From: Pseudomonas petrae
Lineage (GTDB): Bacteria > Pseudomonadota > Gammaproteobacteria > Pseudomonadales > Pseudomonadaceae
Direction of reading: 5' to 3'
Length of the DNA: 64,000 nucleotides
Assembly: GCF_021728295.1 (NCBI RefSeq)
Contig: NZ_JAKJXE010000002.1
Span: 124,001-188,000 of the forward strand
In this document: positions 27,115 through 35,576 of the stretch, in pieces
Layout of the letters: the number at the start of each line of letters is the position of its first letter
Numbering within the stretch: position 1 is the first letter of the stretch
Program-made: the position numbers and the translations under genes
Notes under the pieces: model-generated
Seen by the model: only the letters and a program-made list of their open reading frames with translations
Database searches by the model: none
What the model was told of the DNA's origin: nothing

Positions 27115-28512
27115 TCAGGCGTTCGGCTGCCAGCCACCGCCAAGGGCTTTGTAGATGGCGACGATGCCGCGATACAGATCGATTTCGGCCAGGGCCTGGC
27201 TGTCTTCGGCGGCCAGACGCTCACGTTCGGCGTCCAGCAGCACGAGGAAGTCAGCCGTGCCTTCGCGGTACTGGATGTTCGCCAGATTCGCCGCCGAACG
27301 GCTGGATTCACTCTGCCGCACCAGCGACACCAGACGCTGCTGACGCTTGTCGTAGTCGCTGAAGGCGTTTTCGGTTTCTTCCAGGGCCAACAGCACTTGC
27401 TGCTCGTAATTGGCCAGTGCGCCTTCGGCATCGGCGTTGGCGCCGCGAATACGCGCCCTCACACTGCCCAGGTCAAACGCAGCCCAAGTGATGCTCGGGC
27501 CGAGGCCCCACGCTTGAGCCGCGCCGGAACCGATCTGCGAACCACGGCTGGCGGTGAAGCCGAGAAAGCCGCTGAGGCTGACCCTTGGGAACAGGTCGGC
27601 GGTCTGTACGCCGATCCGCGCGGTCTGCGCCGCCAGTTGCCGCTCGGCACTGCGCACGTCCGGGCGGTTTTCCAGCAGTTTGGTCGGATCACCGATCGGC
27701 AGGGCCTTGGAGATCGCCGGCAGTTTGGCCGGGGCGAGGGTCACGGTCATGGCGTCCGGGCGCTCGCCAAGCAGGGTGGCGATGCGGTTGCGTTCACGTA
27801 CCTGTTCGGCCTGAAGCTGCGGAATGGTGGCTTCCACCGCCGCCAGACGCGCGTCGGAACGCACCACGTCGAGTTCGTTGCCCACGCCTTCGTCACGCAA
27901 CTGGGCCGTTACCTTGCGGGATTCCTGCTGGTTTTTCAGGTTGTCCCGGGCAATGTTCTCGCGCAGTTGGGCGCCACGCAGCTGGCCGTAGGCGTCGACC
28001 AGCTCGGCGATCATCGTCACCTGCAGCTGGTAGAGGTTTGCTTCGGCAGCCTGCTGGTCGGCGTCGCTGGCTTCCAGCTCGCGCTGGATGCGGCCGAACA
28101 GGTCGAGTTCCCAGGCCATGTCCAGGCCCAGGTCGTAACGTTCCTGATTGACCCGGTGCTCGGTTTCACCCGGCACTTGAGCGCGGCCGATCTGGCTGCT
28201 GGCGCGGCTGGTGACCACCGGCATGGCGTCGTTGCTGATGTCGTCACGAATCGCACGGGACGCCTTCAGTCGGGCGAAGGCGACGCGCAACTCGCGGTTG
28301 CCCTGCAGCGATTCGGCGACCAGTTTGTTCAGGGTCGGGTCGTCGAACTGCTGCCACCAGATGGTCTCGATGTGGCTTCGGTCATAGGCGCGCTGTGTGG
28401 CGGCCTGGATGTTGGCCGCGGCGGTTTCCGGCTTTTTATAGTCCGGGCCGACGGCGCAGGCCGCCAGCGCCAGCACCAACAGGCTCGGCAGGAAGAGTTT
28501 TGCAGCCTTCAT
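27115..28512 (-). CDS. oprN: RND efflux outer-membrane channel (OprN-like)
   Basis: Outer-membrane lipoprotein of the OprM/NodT family (465 aa), the exit duct of a tripartite drug pump. A lipobox (LALAAC) follows a hydrophobic signal (MKAAKLFLPSLLVLALAAC), so the protein is acylated at that Cys. Two repeated OEP domains (about 60-255 and 275-455) contain the usual RLKASRAIRDD and QARIGVQTADLFPRVSLSGF type helices. The ATG at 28512 overlaps the mexF stop by 1 nt (TGATG), so it is translationally coupled. Third gene of mexE-mexF-oprN; a terminator follows. Confidence 0.93.
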   Translation of the reverse strand: MKAAKLFLPSLLVLALAACAVGPDYKKPETAAANIQAATQRAYDRSHIETIWWQQFDDPTLNKLVAESLQGNRELRVAFARLKASRAIRDDISNDAMPVVTSRASSQIGRAQVPGETEHRVNQERYDLGLDMAWELDLFGRIQRELEASDADQQAAEANLYQLQVTMIAELVDAYGQLRGAQLRENIARDNLKNQQESRKVTAQLRDEGVGNELDVVRSDARLAAVEATIPQLQAEQVRERNRIATLLGERPDAMTVTLAPAKLPAISKALPIGDPTKLLENRPDVRSAERQLAAQTARIGVQTADLFPRVSLSGFLGFTASRGSQIGSGAAQAWGLGPSITWAAFDLGSVRARIRGANADAEGALANYEQQVLLALEETENAFSDYDKRQQRLVSLVRQSESSRSAANLANIQYREGTADFLVLLDAERERLAAEDSQALAEIDLYRGIVAIYKALGGGWQPNA

Positions 28513-31500
28513 CAATGAGCCTCCGAAGCGTTGGTCTGAATGCGTTGAGCCTTGGCCGCCTTGCGGGCCTCTTTGCGTCCAACGTAGTTTCGAATCAGTA
28601 CATAGAAGACCGGCGTCAACAGCAGACCGAAGAAGGTCACACCGAGCATCCCGGAGAACACCGCCACGCCCATGGCATGACGCATTTCGGCACCGGCGCC
28701 GCTGGACAGAACCAGCGGAACCACGCCCATGATGAACGCGAAGGAAGTCATCAGGATCGGCCGCAGACGCAGGCGGCAGGCTTCAAGCACAGCCTCCAGC
28801 GGGGTCTTGCCCTTGTCTTGCTCATCCTTGGCGAACTCGACGATCAGAATCGCGTTCTTGCACGCCAGGCCCACCAGTACGATCAGGCCGATCTGGGTGA
28901 AGATGTTGTTGTCGCTCCCGGCAATGATCACACCGGCAATGGCCGACAGCAGGGTCATCGGTACGATCAGGATCACCGCCAGCGGCAGGCTCCAGCTTTC
29001 ATACAGCGCTGCCAGAACCAGGAACGCCAGCAGTACGCAGAGCGGGAAGACCAGCAACGCGGTGTTGCCCGACAGGATCTGTTGGTAGGTCAGGTCGGTC
29101 CACTCGTAGGTCATGCCGTTGGGCAGTTCTTCCTTGAGCAGTTTTTCCATCGCCACCTGCGCCTGACCCGAGCTGTAACCCGGACCCGCCGCGCCGTTGA
29201 TCTCGGCGGTGATGAAGCCGTTGTAGTGCATGACGCGGTCCGGGCCCGAGGTGTTGGTGACGTTGAGCAGCGTCGCCAATGGGATCATCTCGCCTCGGTT
29301 GTTGCGCACTTTCAACTGACCGATCTGTTCAGCGTCCTGACGGAACTGCTGCTCAGCCTGCACGTTGACCTGATAGGTCCGGCCGAAACGGTTGAAGTCG
29401 TTGGCGTACAGCGAGCCCAGGTAGACCTGCAGGGTGTCGAAAATGTCGCTGATCGGCACACCGAGGGTCTTGGCTTTTTCGCGGTCGATGGCGGCATCGA
29501 CCTGGGGCACGTTCACCGTGTAGCTGGTGAACAGCGCGGCCAGTTCCGGCACGCTGCGGCTCTTGCCGATGATGTTCATCGTCTCTTTGTACAGCTCGTC
29601 GTAACCGAGGTTGCCACGGTCTTCGATCTGCAGACGGAAACCGCCGATCGTGCCCAGCCCCTGTACCGGCGGCGGCGGGAAGATCGCCATGTAGGCTTCC
29701 TGAATGCCCGCATACTTGCCGTTGAGGGCGCCGGCGATGGCACCGGCTGACTCGCTGGCCGCCGTCCGTTCTTCGAACGGCTTGAGCGTGACGAAAACGA
29801 TGCCGGAGTTCGGGCTGTTGGTGAAACCGTTGATCGACAGGCCCGGGAACGCCACGGCGCTTGCAACACCCGGTTGCTTCAGCGCGATGTCGGACATGCG
29901 CTTGATCACGTCTTCGGTGCGGTCCAGGCTCGCGGCGTCCGGCAATTGCGCGAAGGCCACCAGGTACTGTTTATCCTGGGCTGGCACGAAGCCGGTCGGC
30001 GTGGTGGAGAAACCCAGCCAGGTCATGACGATCAGGCCGGCGTACACCACCAGTGCCACACCGCTGACGCGAATCACGCGGCCAACTGTGCTCACATAGC
30101 CGTTACTGGCCTTGACGAAGAACCGGTTGAACGGCCGGAACAGCCAGGCGCCAAACAGTTTGTCGAGGAAGCGCGAGAAGCCATCTTTCGGCGCATCGTG
30201 AGCGCGCAGCAACACGGCAGCCAGCGCAGGCGACAGGGTCAGGGAGTTGAAGGCCGAGATCACCGTCGAGATGGCGATGGTCAGCGCGAACTGTTTATAG
30301 AACTGCCCGGTGAGACCGGAGATGAACGCCGCCGGAATGAACACCGCACACAGCACCAGTGCCGTGGCGATGATCGGGCCGGTCACTTCACGCATGGCGA
30401 TCTGGGTGGCCTCCATCGGCGGATGGCCGAGCTCGATGTTTCGCTCGACGTTCTCCACCACCACGATGGCATCGTCCACCACGATACCGATTGCCAGTAC
30501 CAGTCCGAACAGCGACAGCGCGTTGAGCGAGAAGCCGAACAGGTGCATGACCGCGAAAGTACCGATCAACGACACCGGCACGGCGACCAGCGGGATGATC
30601 GAGGCACGCCAGGTCTGCAGGAACAGGATCACCACGAGTACGACGAGGATCAGCGCTTCGAACAGGGTGTGAATCACTGCCTCGATGGAGCCGCGCACGA
30701 AGATCGTCGGGTCATAGACGATGCTGTAGTCCATGCCTTCCGGGAAGTTCTTCTTCAGCAGTTCCATCTCGCCGCGCACTTCGTTGGAAATGTCGATGGC
30801 GTTGGAGCCTGGGCGCTGGAAGATCGGGATCGCCACCGCCGGCTGGTTGTTCAGCAACGAACGCAACGCGTACTGGCTGGAGCCCAGTTCGACGCGAGCG
30901 ATGTCTTTGACCCGGGTGATTTCGCCGTTGTCGCCGGCGCGAACGATGATGTTCTCGAACTCTTCTTCAGAGACCAGACGGCCCTGGGTGTTGATCGACA
31001 TCTGGAAGCTGGTGGCGCTCGGGGAGGGCGGTGCGCCCAGTTGACCGGCGGCCACCTGACGGTTCTGCTCGCGAATGGCGTTGACCACGTCGGTTGCAGT
31101 GATGTTGCGCGAAGCGGTTTTGTTCGGATCGAGCCAGACACGCAGCGAGTAGTTGCCCATGCCGAACAGCTGCACGTCGCCGACACCGTTCAGGCGCGCC
31201 AGCTCATCCTTGATGTTCAGAACTGCGTAGTTGGACAGGTACAGCATGTCGTAGCGCTGATCCGGCGAGGTCAAGTGGACCACCATCGTCAGGTCAGGCG
31301 AGGCCTTGTCCACGGTAATACCGATGCGCGTCACTTCTTCGGGCAGCTTCGGCTCGGTCCGGGTGACCCGGTTCTGGACCTGCACTTGCGCGGTGTCGAG
31401 GTTGGTCCCCAGCGCAAACGTGATGGTCAGGGTCAGCTTGCCGTCGGCGGTAGCCTGGGAGGACATGTAGAGCATGTTCTCGACGCCGGTGATCGCCTGT

Positions 31501-31703
31501 TCCAGTGGCGCGGCGACGGTTTCGCCGATCACTTTCGGGTTGGCCCCGGGGAAGTTGGCACGCACGACAACGGTCGGCGGCACGACTTCCGGGTATTCAC
31601 TGATCGGCAGCTGGAACAGCGAGATCGCGCCGGCGATCAGGATCAGCAGCGAGAGCACCGCCGCGAAGATCGGTCGCGTGATAAAGAACTTGGAGAAATT
31701 CAT
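28512..31703 (-). CDS. mexF: RND inner-membrane efflux transporter MexF
   Basis: Proton-driven inner-membrane pump of 1063 aa, HAE1 RND family, expected to export chloramphenicol, quinolones, trimethoprim and quinolone-signal precursors by analogy with P. aeruginosa. It starts MNFSKFFITRPIFAAVLSLL, and the sequence closely follows MexF. It has twelve TM helices, two large periplasmic loops, and the proton-relay Asp pair in GIVVDDAIVVVENVERN. The length equals that of MexF. It lies 12 bp after mexE and overlaps oprN. Confidence 0.96.
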   Translation of the reverse strand: MNFSKFFITRPIFAAVLSLLILIAGAISLFQLPISEYPEVVPPTVVVRANFPGANPKVIGETVAAPLEQAITGVENMLYMSSQATADGKLTLTITFALGTNLDTAQVQVQNRVTRTEPKLPEEVTRIGITVDKASPDLTMVVHLTSPDQRYDMLYLSNYAVLNIKDELARLNGVGDVQLFGMGNYSLRVWLDPNKTASRNITATDVVNAIREQNRQVAAGQLGAPPSPSATSFQMSINTQGRLVSEEEFENIIVRAGDNGEITRVKDIARVELGSSQYALRSLLNNQPAVAIPIFQRPGSNAIDISNEVRGEMELLKKNFPEGMDYSIVYDPTIFVRGSIEAVIHTLFEALILVVLVVILFLQTWRASIIPLVAVPVSLIGTFAVMHLFGFSLNALSLFGLVLAIGIVVDDAIVVVENVERNIELGHPPMEATQIAMREVTGPIIATALVLCAVFIPAAFISGLTGQFYKQFALTIAISTVISAFNSLTLSPALAAVLLRAHDAPKDGFSRFLDKLFGAWLFRPFNRFFVKASNGYVSTVGRVIRVSGVALVVYAGLIVMTWLGFSTTPTGFVPAQDKQYLVAFAQLPDAASLDRTEDVIKRMSDIALKQPGVASAVAFPGLSINGFTNSPNSGIVFVTLKPFEERTAASESAGAIAGALNGKYAGIQEAYMAIFPPPPVQGLGTIGGFRLQIEDRGNLGYDELYKETMNIIGKSRSVPELAALFTSYTVNVPQVDAAIDREKAKTLGVPISDIFDTLQVYLGSLYANDFNRFGRTYQVNVQAEQQFRQDAEQIGQLKVRNNRGEMIPLATLLNVTNTSGPDRVMHYNGFITAEINGAAGPGYSSGQAQVAMEKLLKEELPNGMTYEWTDLTYQQILSGNTALLVFPLCVLLAFLVLAALYESWSLPLAVILIVPMTLLSAIAGVIIAGSDNNIFTQIGLIVLVGLACKNAILIVEFAKDEQDKGKTPLEAVLEACRLRLRPILMTSFAFIMGVVPLVLSSGAGAEMRHAMGVAVFSGMLGVTFFGLLLTPVFYVLIRNYVGRKEARKAAKAQRIQTNASEAH

Positions 31704-31715
31704 CGAGTGTGTCCC

Positions 31716-32957
31716 TTAACCGCGTGGCGTGGCGGAAGCAGCAACCTTGGCGTCCAGCTTGGACTGCGCCTTGGGTGGGTTGCTGGCTTCGAGCGCCTGG
31801 CGTTGTTGTTGCAGTGCGGTGAGTGTTTCGGCGCTGGCCATCGGCGTGTCTTGCGGGTCAATCGGTGAACCCGGACGTACGCGCTGCAGACCGGTGACGA
31901 CGATGCGGTCGTCTTTGCTCAGGCCGCTGCGCACGATGCGCAAACCCTCAAGCTTCGGCCCCAGATCGACGCTGCGGTAGATCGCCTTGTTGTCCTTGTC
32001 GACCACCAGCACGAATTTCTTGCCCAGGTCGGTGCCGACCGCTTCGTCCTTGATCAGCATGGCCGAGTAGGTGCCGCTGCCGACCAGCTTCAGGCGTGCG
32101 TACAGGCCGGGGGTGTATTCGCCCTTGCTGTTGTCGAACACGGCGCGGCCACGGATGGTGCCGGTGCGCGGATTGACCTGGTTGTCGACAAAGTTCATCT
32201 GACCCACGTGCGGGTTTTCCGCTTCGTTGGACAGACCCATGTACACCGGCGTGGTCGCGCCGCGTTTACCGTCGCGGGCCAGTTGGTTGTACTTGAGGAA
32301 TACGCGCTCGTCGGCGTCGAAGTAGGCATAGACCTTGTCGGTCGACACCAGGCTGGTGAGGATGGTCTGGTCGGCGGTGACGATGTTGCCGGCGGTGATT
32401 TCCGCGCGGCTGACGCGGCCGGTGATCGGCGCAGTGACGCGGGTGAAGCTCAGGTTCAGGCGCGCCAGATCAAGCTGTGCCTGGATAGCGGCAACGGCAG
32501 CTTTGGATTCCTGGGCGGTGGTGGTGCGCGAATCGGCGAGTTCGGCGGAGATCGCGTTGTTGGTGCGCAGACGTTCGCCGCGTTGGGCTTCATTGGTGCT
32601 GCGCTGGGCAGCGGCCTTGGACTGCTGCAGTTGCGCTTCCAGACGATGCACTTCCGCTTCGAACGGGCGGGGGTCGATCTGGAACAGCAGGTCGCCTTTT
32701 TTCACCAGCTCGCCGTCAGTGAAAGCAACCGAATCGATCTGCCCGGAAACACGCGGGCGCACTTGAACGGTTTCCGGCGATTCGAGGCGGGCGGTGACTT
32801 CGTCCCACTCGTTGACCGGTTGCTCGATCACCTTGGCCACGTTGACTTTCGCCGCCGCCGGCGCAACCGTCGCTTCAGGCGTCCGGCCGCACGCGCTGAT
32901 GACCACAAGGGTCAACGCGGCGAGGGGATAGCGCAAAGGAGTTAAAGACTGAAGCAT
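31716..32957 (-). CDS. mexE: RND periplasmic adaptor MexE
   Basis: Membrane-fusion adaptor of 413 aa that links MexF to OprN. The N-terminal signal ends in a lipobox (VVISAC), so it is a lipoprotein anchored in the inner membrane. A biotinyl-lipoyl-like domain, a long alpha-hairpin (about 95-165, LEAQLQQSKAAAQRSTNEAQ) and beta-barrel (ITGRVSRAEITAGNIV) follow in the standard order. First gene of the operon; a MexT-box-like sequence lies about 76 bp upstream. Confidence 0.95.
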   Translation of the reverse strand: MLQSLTPLRYPLAALTLVVISACGRTPEATVAPAAAKVNVAKVIEQPVNEWDEVTARLESPETVQVRPRVSGQIDSVAFTDGELVKKGDLLFQIDPRPFEAEVHRLEAQLQQSKAAAQRSTNEAQRGERLRTNNAISAELADSRTTTAQESKAAVAAIQAQLDLARLNLSFTRVTAPITGRVSRAEITAGNIVTADQTILTSLVSTDKVYAYFDADERVFLKYNQLARDGKRGATTPVYMGLSNEAENPHVGQMNFVDNQVNPRTGTIRGRAVFDNSKGEYTPGLYARLKLVGSGTYSAMLIKDEAVGTDLGKKFVLVVDKDNKAIYRSVDLGPKLEGLRIVRSGLSKDDRIVVTGLQRVRPGSPIDPQDTPMASAETLTALQQQRQALEASNPPKAQSKLDAKVAASATPRG

Positions 32958-33032
32958 GGGAGAATCCGCCGATGTTATTGAGATGGGCGGATAATGTTCT
33001 CGGGGGTGTTATTGCACGAATCGAATGACGCG

Positions 33033-33056
33033 AAGGTAACTATCAGTCGTAATGAT
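33033..33056 (-). promoter_or_regulatory. Candidate MexT (nod-box-type) site upstream of mexE
   Basis: Reading the minus strand, ATCA-5 nt-ACTGAT-4 nt-ACCTT matches the reported MexT consensus (ATCA-N5-GTCGAT-N4-ACYAT) at 11 of 15 fixed positions with exact spacing, and includes the LysR-type ATC-N9-GAT. It lies 76-99 nt upstream of the mexE start. Confidence 0.5.
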
Positions 33057-33114
33057 GTTCGGCGTAATAAAAGGTCTGCAATCGGTCTGCCGCACTGTCC
33101 TGAAGGGCTTTAAG

Positions 33115-33179
33115 ATAAATCCATTATGTTGGGTCCTATAAGCGTTAATCGCGGATAATCCCCGCTAAAATGGATTTAT
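33115..33179. promoter_or_regulatory. Inverted repeats upstream of hipBA
   Basis: An 11-bp perfect inverted repeat, ATAAATCCATT (33115-33125) and AATGGATTTAT (33169-33179), flanks a central GGAT-A-ATCC palindrome with partial CGC/CCG arms (about 33150-33165). Paired operators ahead of an XRE-kinase operon fit autorepression by HipB, whose E. coli sites also use TATCC/GGATA halves. Confidence 0.5.
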
Positions 33180-33224
33180 AAGTGTTGAGCCTAACCTTGG
33201 GCTGGCCCATACTTGCGCGCATCA

Positions 33225-33566
33225 ATGGCAGACAGACTACGCCCCCTCATGTTGGATTTAAGCTTCAGCAAGCCCGATGAAATCGTCCGTCGACTCTGCG
33301 CCCGACTGCGCGCGGAGCGCCTCGCGCTGGAGATGACCCAGGCTGACGTGGCCAGTCGCGCGGGGGTGGGCGTCAATACCGTTTCCAATCTCGAAGCCGG
33401 GCGCAACGTCAGCTTCGAAAATCTGGTCCGGGTGGCCATGGTCCTCGGGCGAACCAAGGAGCTGGAAGGGCTGTTCATGCCACGGCTCGACAGTCTGGAT
33501 GACATCCGCCGCTACGAAGACGCTGCCAACCGTCAGCGTATAAAGAGGAAGTCGGGCGATGCTTGA
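33225..33566 (+). CDS. hipB: HipB-like XRE antitoxin/regulator
   Basis: 113-aa Cro/CI-type protein. The helix-turn-helix is TQADVASRAGVGVNTVSNLE (about 41-60) followed by the AGRNVSFENLVRVAMVLG helix pair. It is the expected antitoxin and autorepressor for the downstream kinase. The start is uncertain: ATG codons at 33225 and 33249 are in frame and neither has a strong ribosome site. The end overlaps the hipA start by 8 nt, so expression is coupled. Confidence 0.85.
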   Translation: MADRLRPLMLDLSFSKPDEIVRRLCARLRAERLALEMTQADVASRAGVGVNTVSNLEAGRNVSFENLVRVAMVLGRTKELEGLFMPRLDSLDDIRRYEDAANRQRIKRKSGDA

Positions 33567-34818
33567 GCAGGTCGAGGTGTATTACAACGGCTGGGACGAG
33601 CGCTGGCTGTGGGGCACGTTAGCATCGACCACCGCCATCAGCGGGCGCCCGCAGATTGTCTTCGAGTACAGCGACGAGGCGCGGTCCAGAGGTCTGGAAC
33701 TGTCTGGTTATACGCTGCCGCTGAAGGGCCCGAGCCTGCGCCGTGGCTTCGCCGCTCACCAACTGGGTCTGCCGGGGCCGGTCTATGACGCGTTGCCGGA
33801 TGGCTGGGGCATGCTGCTGATGGACCGGTTGTTCAGGCGTCGCCACCTTAATGCGGCGCGCATCGGACCGCTGGAGCGGCTGGCCTACATAGGCAACACG
33901 GCCATGGGCGCGATGTCTTTCGAGCCTGTCGCGCCCGAGGGATTGGAGCCGCAAGGCCATGTCCCCATCGAGTTGCTGGCCGCCGAGATTCAGGAGGTGG
34001 TCCAGGGCGACGGCGGGGAATTTCTGCACACGCTGATGCGGGTTGGCGGCTCGCCCCAGGGCGCTCGACCCAAGGCGCTGGTCTACCGGGATCCCGAAAC
34101 AGGCGCCTTCACCACTGCGGCGACGGCGGGTTATGAGGCTTGGCTGATCAAGTTTCCGGCCAAAGGCGAACACCCCGAGGTCTGCGCCATCGAGATGGTC
34201 TATGCCCAGTGCCTGCGTTTGTGTGGCATCAAGACGCCCGACACCCAGCATTTCGTGCTGCCCAATGGCCTGGCGGCGTTCGCCAGCCGACGCTTCGACC
34301 GGATCCAGGGCAAACGCGTGCCGATGCAGAGCCTCGCCGCGTTCACCGGCGCGGACTACACCTCGCCGGGGTCGCTTGACTACGTCAATTTCCTGCGCGC
34401 AACCCACCTTTGCACCAACGACGTCCGCGAGAAAGCCATCGCCTTCGAGCGTGCCGTGTTCAACGTTGCGTTCAACAACCGCGACGATCATCCGAAGAAT
34501 TTTGCCTACCTCATGTCGGCGTCCGGCACCTGGACGCTGGCGCCGGCCTACGACGTGACCTTCTGCGAGGGGCCGGGCGGTTATCACCAGATGGACGTGC
34601 TGGGAGAGGCGCTGGCGATTGATCGAAAGGCGATGCTCCGGCTTGCTGAGGAGGCCGAAGTGTCGGCGGAAAAAGCAGGCGAGGTGATTGACCGGATTTG
34701 TGATGTGGCGAGTCGGTTCGCAGCGATCGCCGAACAGACCAGTCCGGGTCTGATCACCCCGGCAACCCTTGCGATGCTTCGGGCACGGATGGAAGAAAAC
34801 GTCGCGCTATTGCGCTGA
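33559..34818 (+). CDS. hipA: HipA-like serine/threonine kinase toxin
   Basis: 419-aa kinase of the HipA family; E. coli HipA phosphorylates glutamyl-tRNA synthetase and causes persistence. The N-terminal couple-HipA domain (about 5-110) is followed by the kinase core with GGSPQGARPKA (phosphate loop and autophosphorylation Ser region), the catalytic NNRDDHPKNFAYL (N-x-D-D-H-x-K-N) and the metal-binding Asp in PAYDVTF. All key residues are present, so it is likely active. It is encoded 8 nt inside the antitoxin gene. REPs follow it. Confidence 0.93.
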   Translation: MLEQVEVYYNGWDERWLWGTLASTTAISGRPQIVFEYSDEARSRGLELSGYTLPLKGPSLRRGFAAHQLGLPGPVYDALPDGWGMLLMDRLFRRRHLNAARIGPLERLAYIGNTAMGAMSFEPVAPEGLEPQGHVPIELLAAEIQEVVQGDGGEFLHTLMRVGGSPQGARPKALVYRDPETGAFTTAATAGYEAWLIKFPAKGEHPEVCAIEMVYAQCLRLCGIKTPDTQHFVLPNGLAAFASRRFDRIQGKRVPMQSLAAFTGADYTSPGSLDYVNFLRATHLCTNDVREKAIAFERAVFNVAFNNRDDHPKNFAYLMSASGTWTLAPAYDVTFCEGPGGYHQMDVLGEALAIDRKAMLRLAEEAEVSAEKAGEVIDRICDVASRFAAIAEQTSPGLITPATLAMLRARMEENVALLR

Positions 34819-34863
34819 TAAATGCTCCACTCGACATCAGCTTTCCGGCGTGACGTCTGGCGC

Positions 34864-35001
34864 TTTCCCGGCTGAAGCCGGTCCTACTAAATACACGCGG
34901 CGATCCAGTGGGACCGGCTTCAGCCGGGAAGAGGCCGGTTTGAACGCCACATGATTAGCGGTGTGACGCCTTACGCCTTCCGGGCTAAACCCGGTCCTGC
35001 A
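34864..35001. repeat. Three REPs downstream of hipA
   Basis: REPs lie at 34864-34887 (-), 34908-34935 (+) and 34978-35001 (-). The last has a changed stem (CCGGGCTAAACCCGG instead of CCGGCTAAAGCCGG), a compensatory change that keeps the hairpin. Confidence 0.85.
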
Positions 35002-35033
35002 TCCGAGTTCAGCATTCACACACTGGAAACACC

Positions 35034-35480
35034 ATGTCGCCACCTCGTATTCGCAACATCGCCATCTGCGTCTTCCATCACCAAGGCAAGATTCTCGTCA
35101 ACGCGTTTCCCGATCCGGTGAAGCAGCAAACATTGTTCCGTCCTCTGGGTGGCGGCATCGAATTCGGTGAGAGGAGTGCCGACGCCATCGTCCGGGAAAT
35201 CCGCGAAGAGCTGAACCTTCCGATCCGTAACGTCCGGCTACTCGGCACCCTGGAAAGCCTGTTCACCTACCTCGGTAACCCCGGCCATGAAGCGGTTCAA
35301 GTGTACGACGCCGAATTCATCGACCCTGAAGTCTATGAACAAAACGGCCTGGAAGGGCAAGAGAGTAACGGTGAAAGATTCACCGCCGTGTGGCTCGACA
35401 GCACCAGGTTGAGCCACGACGGCGTGCTGGTCCCGGAGGGATTGCATGAGTTGCTGCGGTCACTGTCGCTGCTGTCATAA
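35034..35480 (+). CDS. NUDIX hydrolase
   Basis: 148-aa NUDIX enzyme that cleaves a nucleoside diphosphate linked to another moiety. The Nudix box is complete and begins at GGGIEFGERSADA and ends at VREIREEL, giving the metal-binding REIREE glutamates. The fold is single-domain with no targeting signal. Its substrate cannot be told. It stands alone between REPs and the tartrate dehydratase gene. Confidence 0.9.
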   Translation: MSPPRIRNIAICVFHHQGKILVNAFPDPVKQQTLFRPLGGGIEFGERSADAIVREIREELNLPIRNVRLLGTLESLFTYLGNPGHEAVQVYDAEFIDPEVYEQNGLEGQESNGERFTAVWLDSTRLSHDGVLVPEGLHELLRSLSLLS

Positions 35481-35576
35481 CTCCTTTTAGAGCAAGCATG
35501 ACCCGGTCTCATCCCGCCCGGTGCGCCGAGGTCTCGCGAGTGCATCCCAACTGCCGACTACCGACACCATCGCCAA

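Noticed and set aside
29874..31868. A 664-codon plus-strand open frame over mexF
   Set aside because: Composition (Arg/Gln/Asp/His-rich) is that of an antisense frame; mexF on the other strand is unmistakable.
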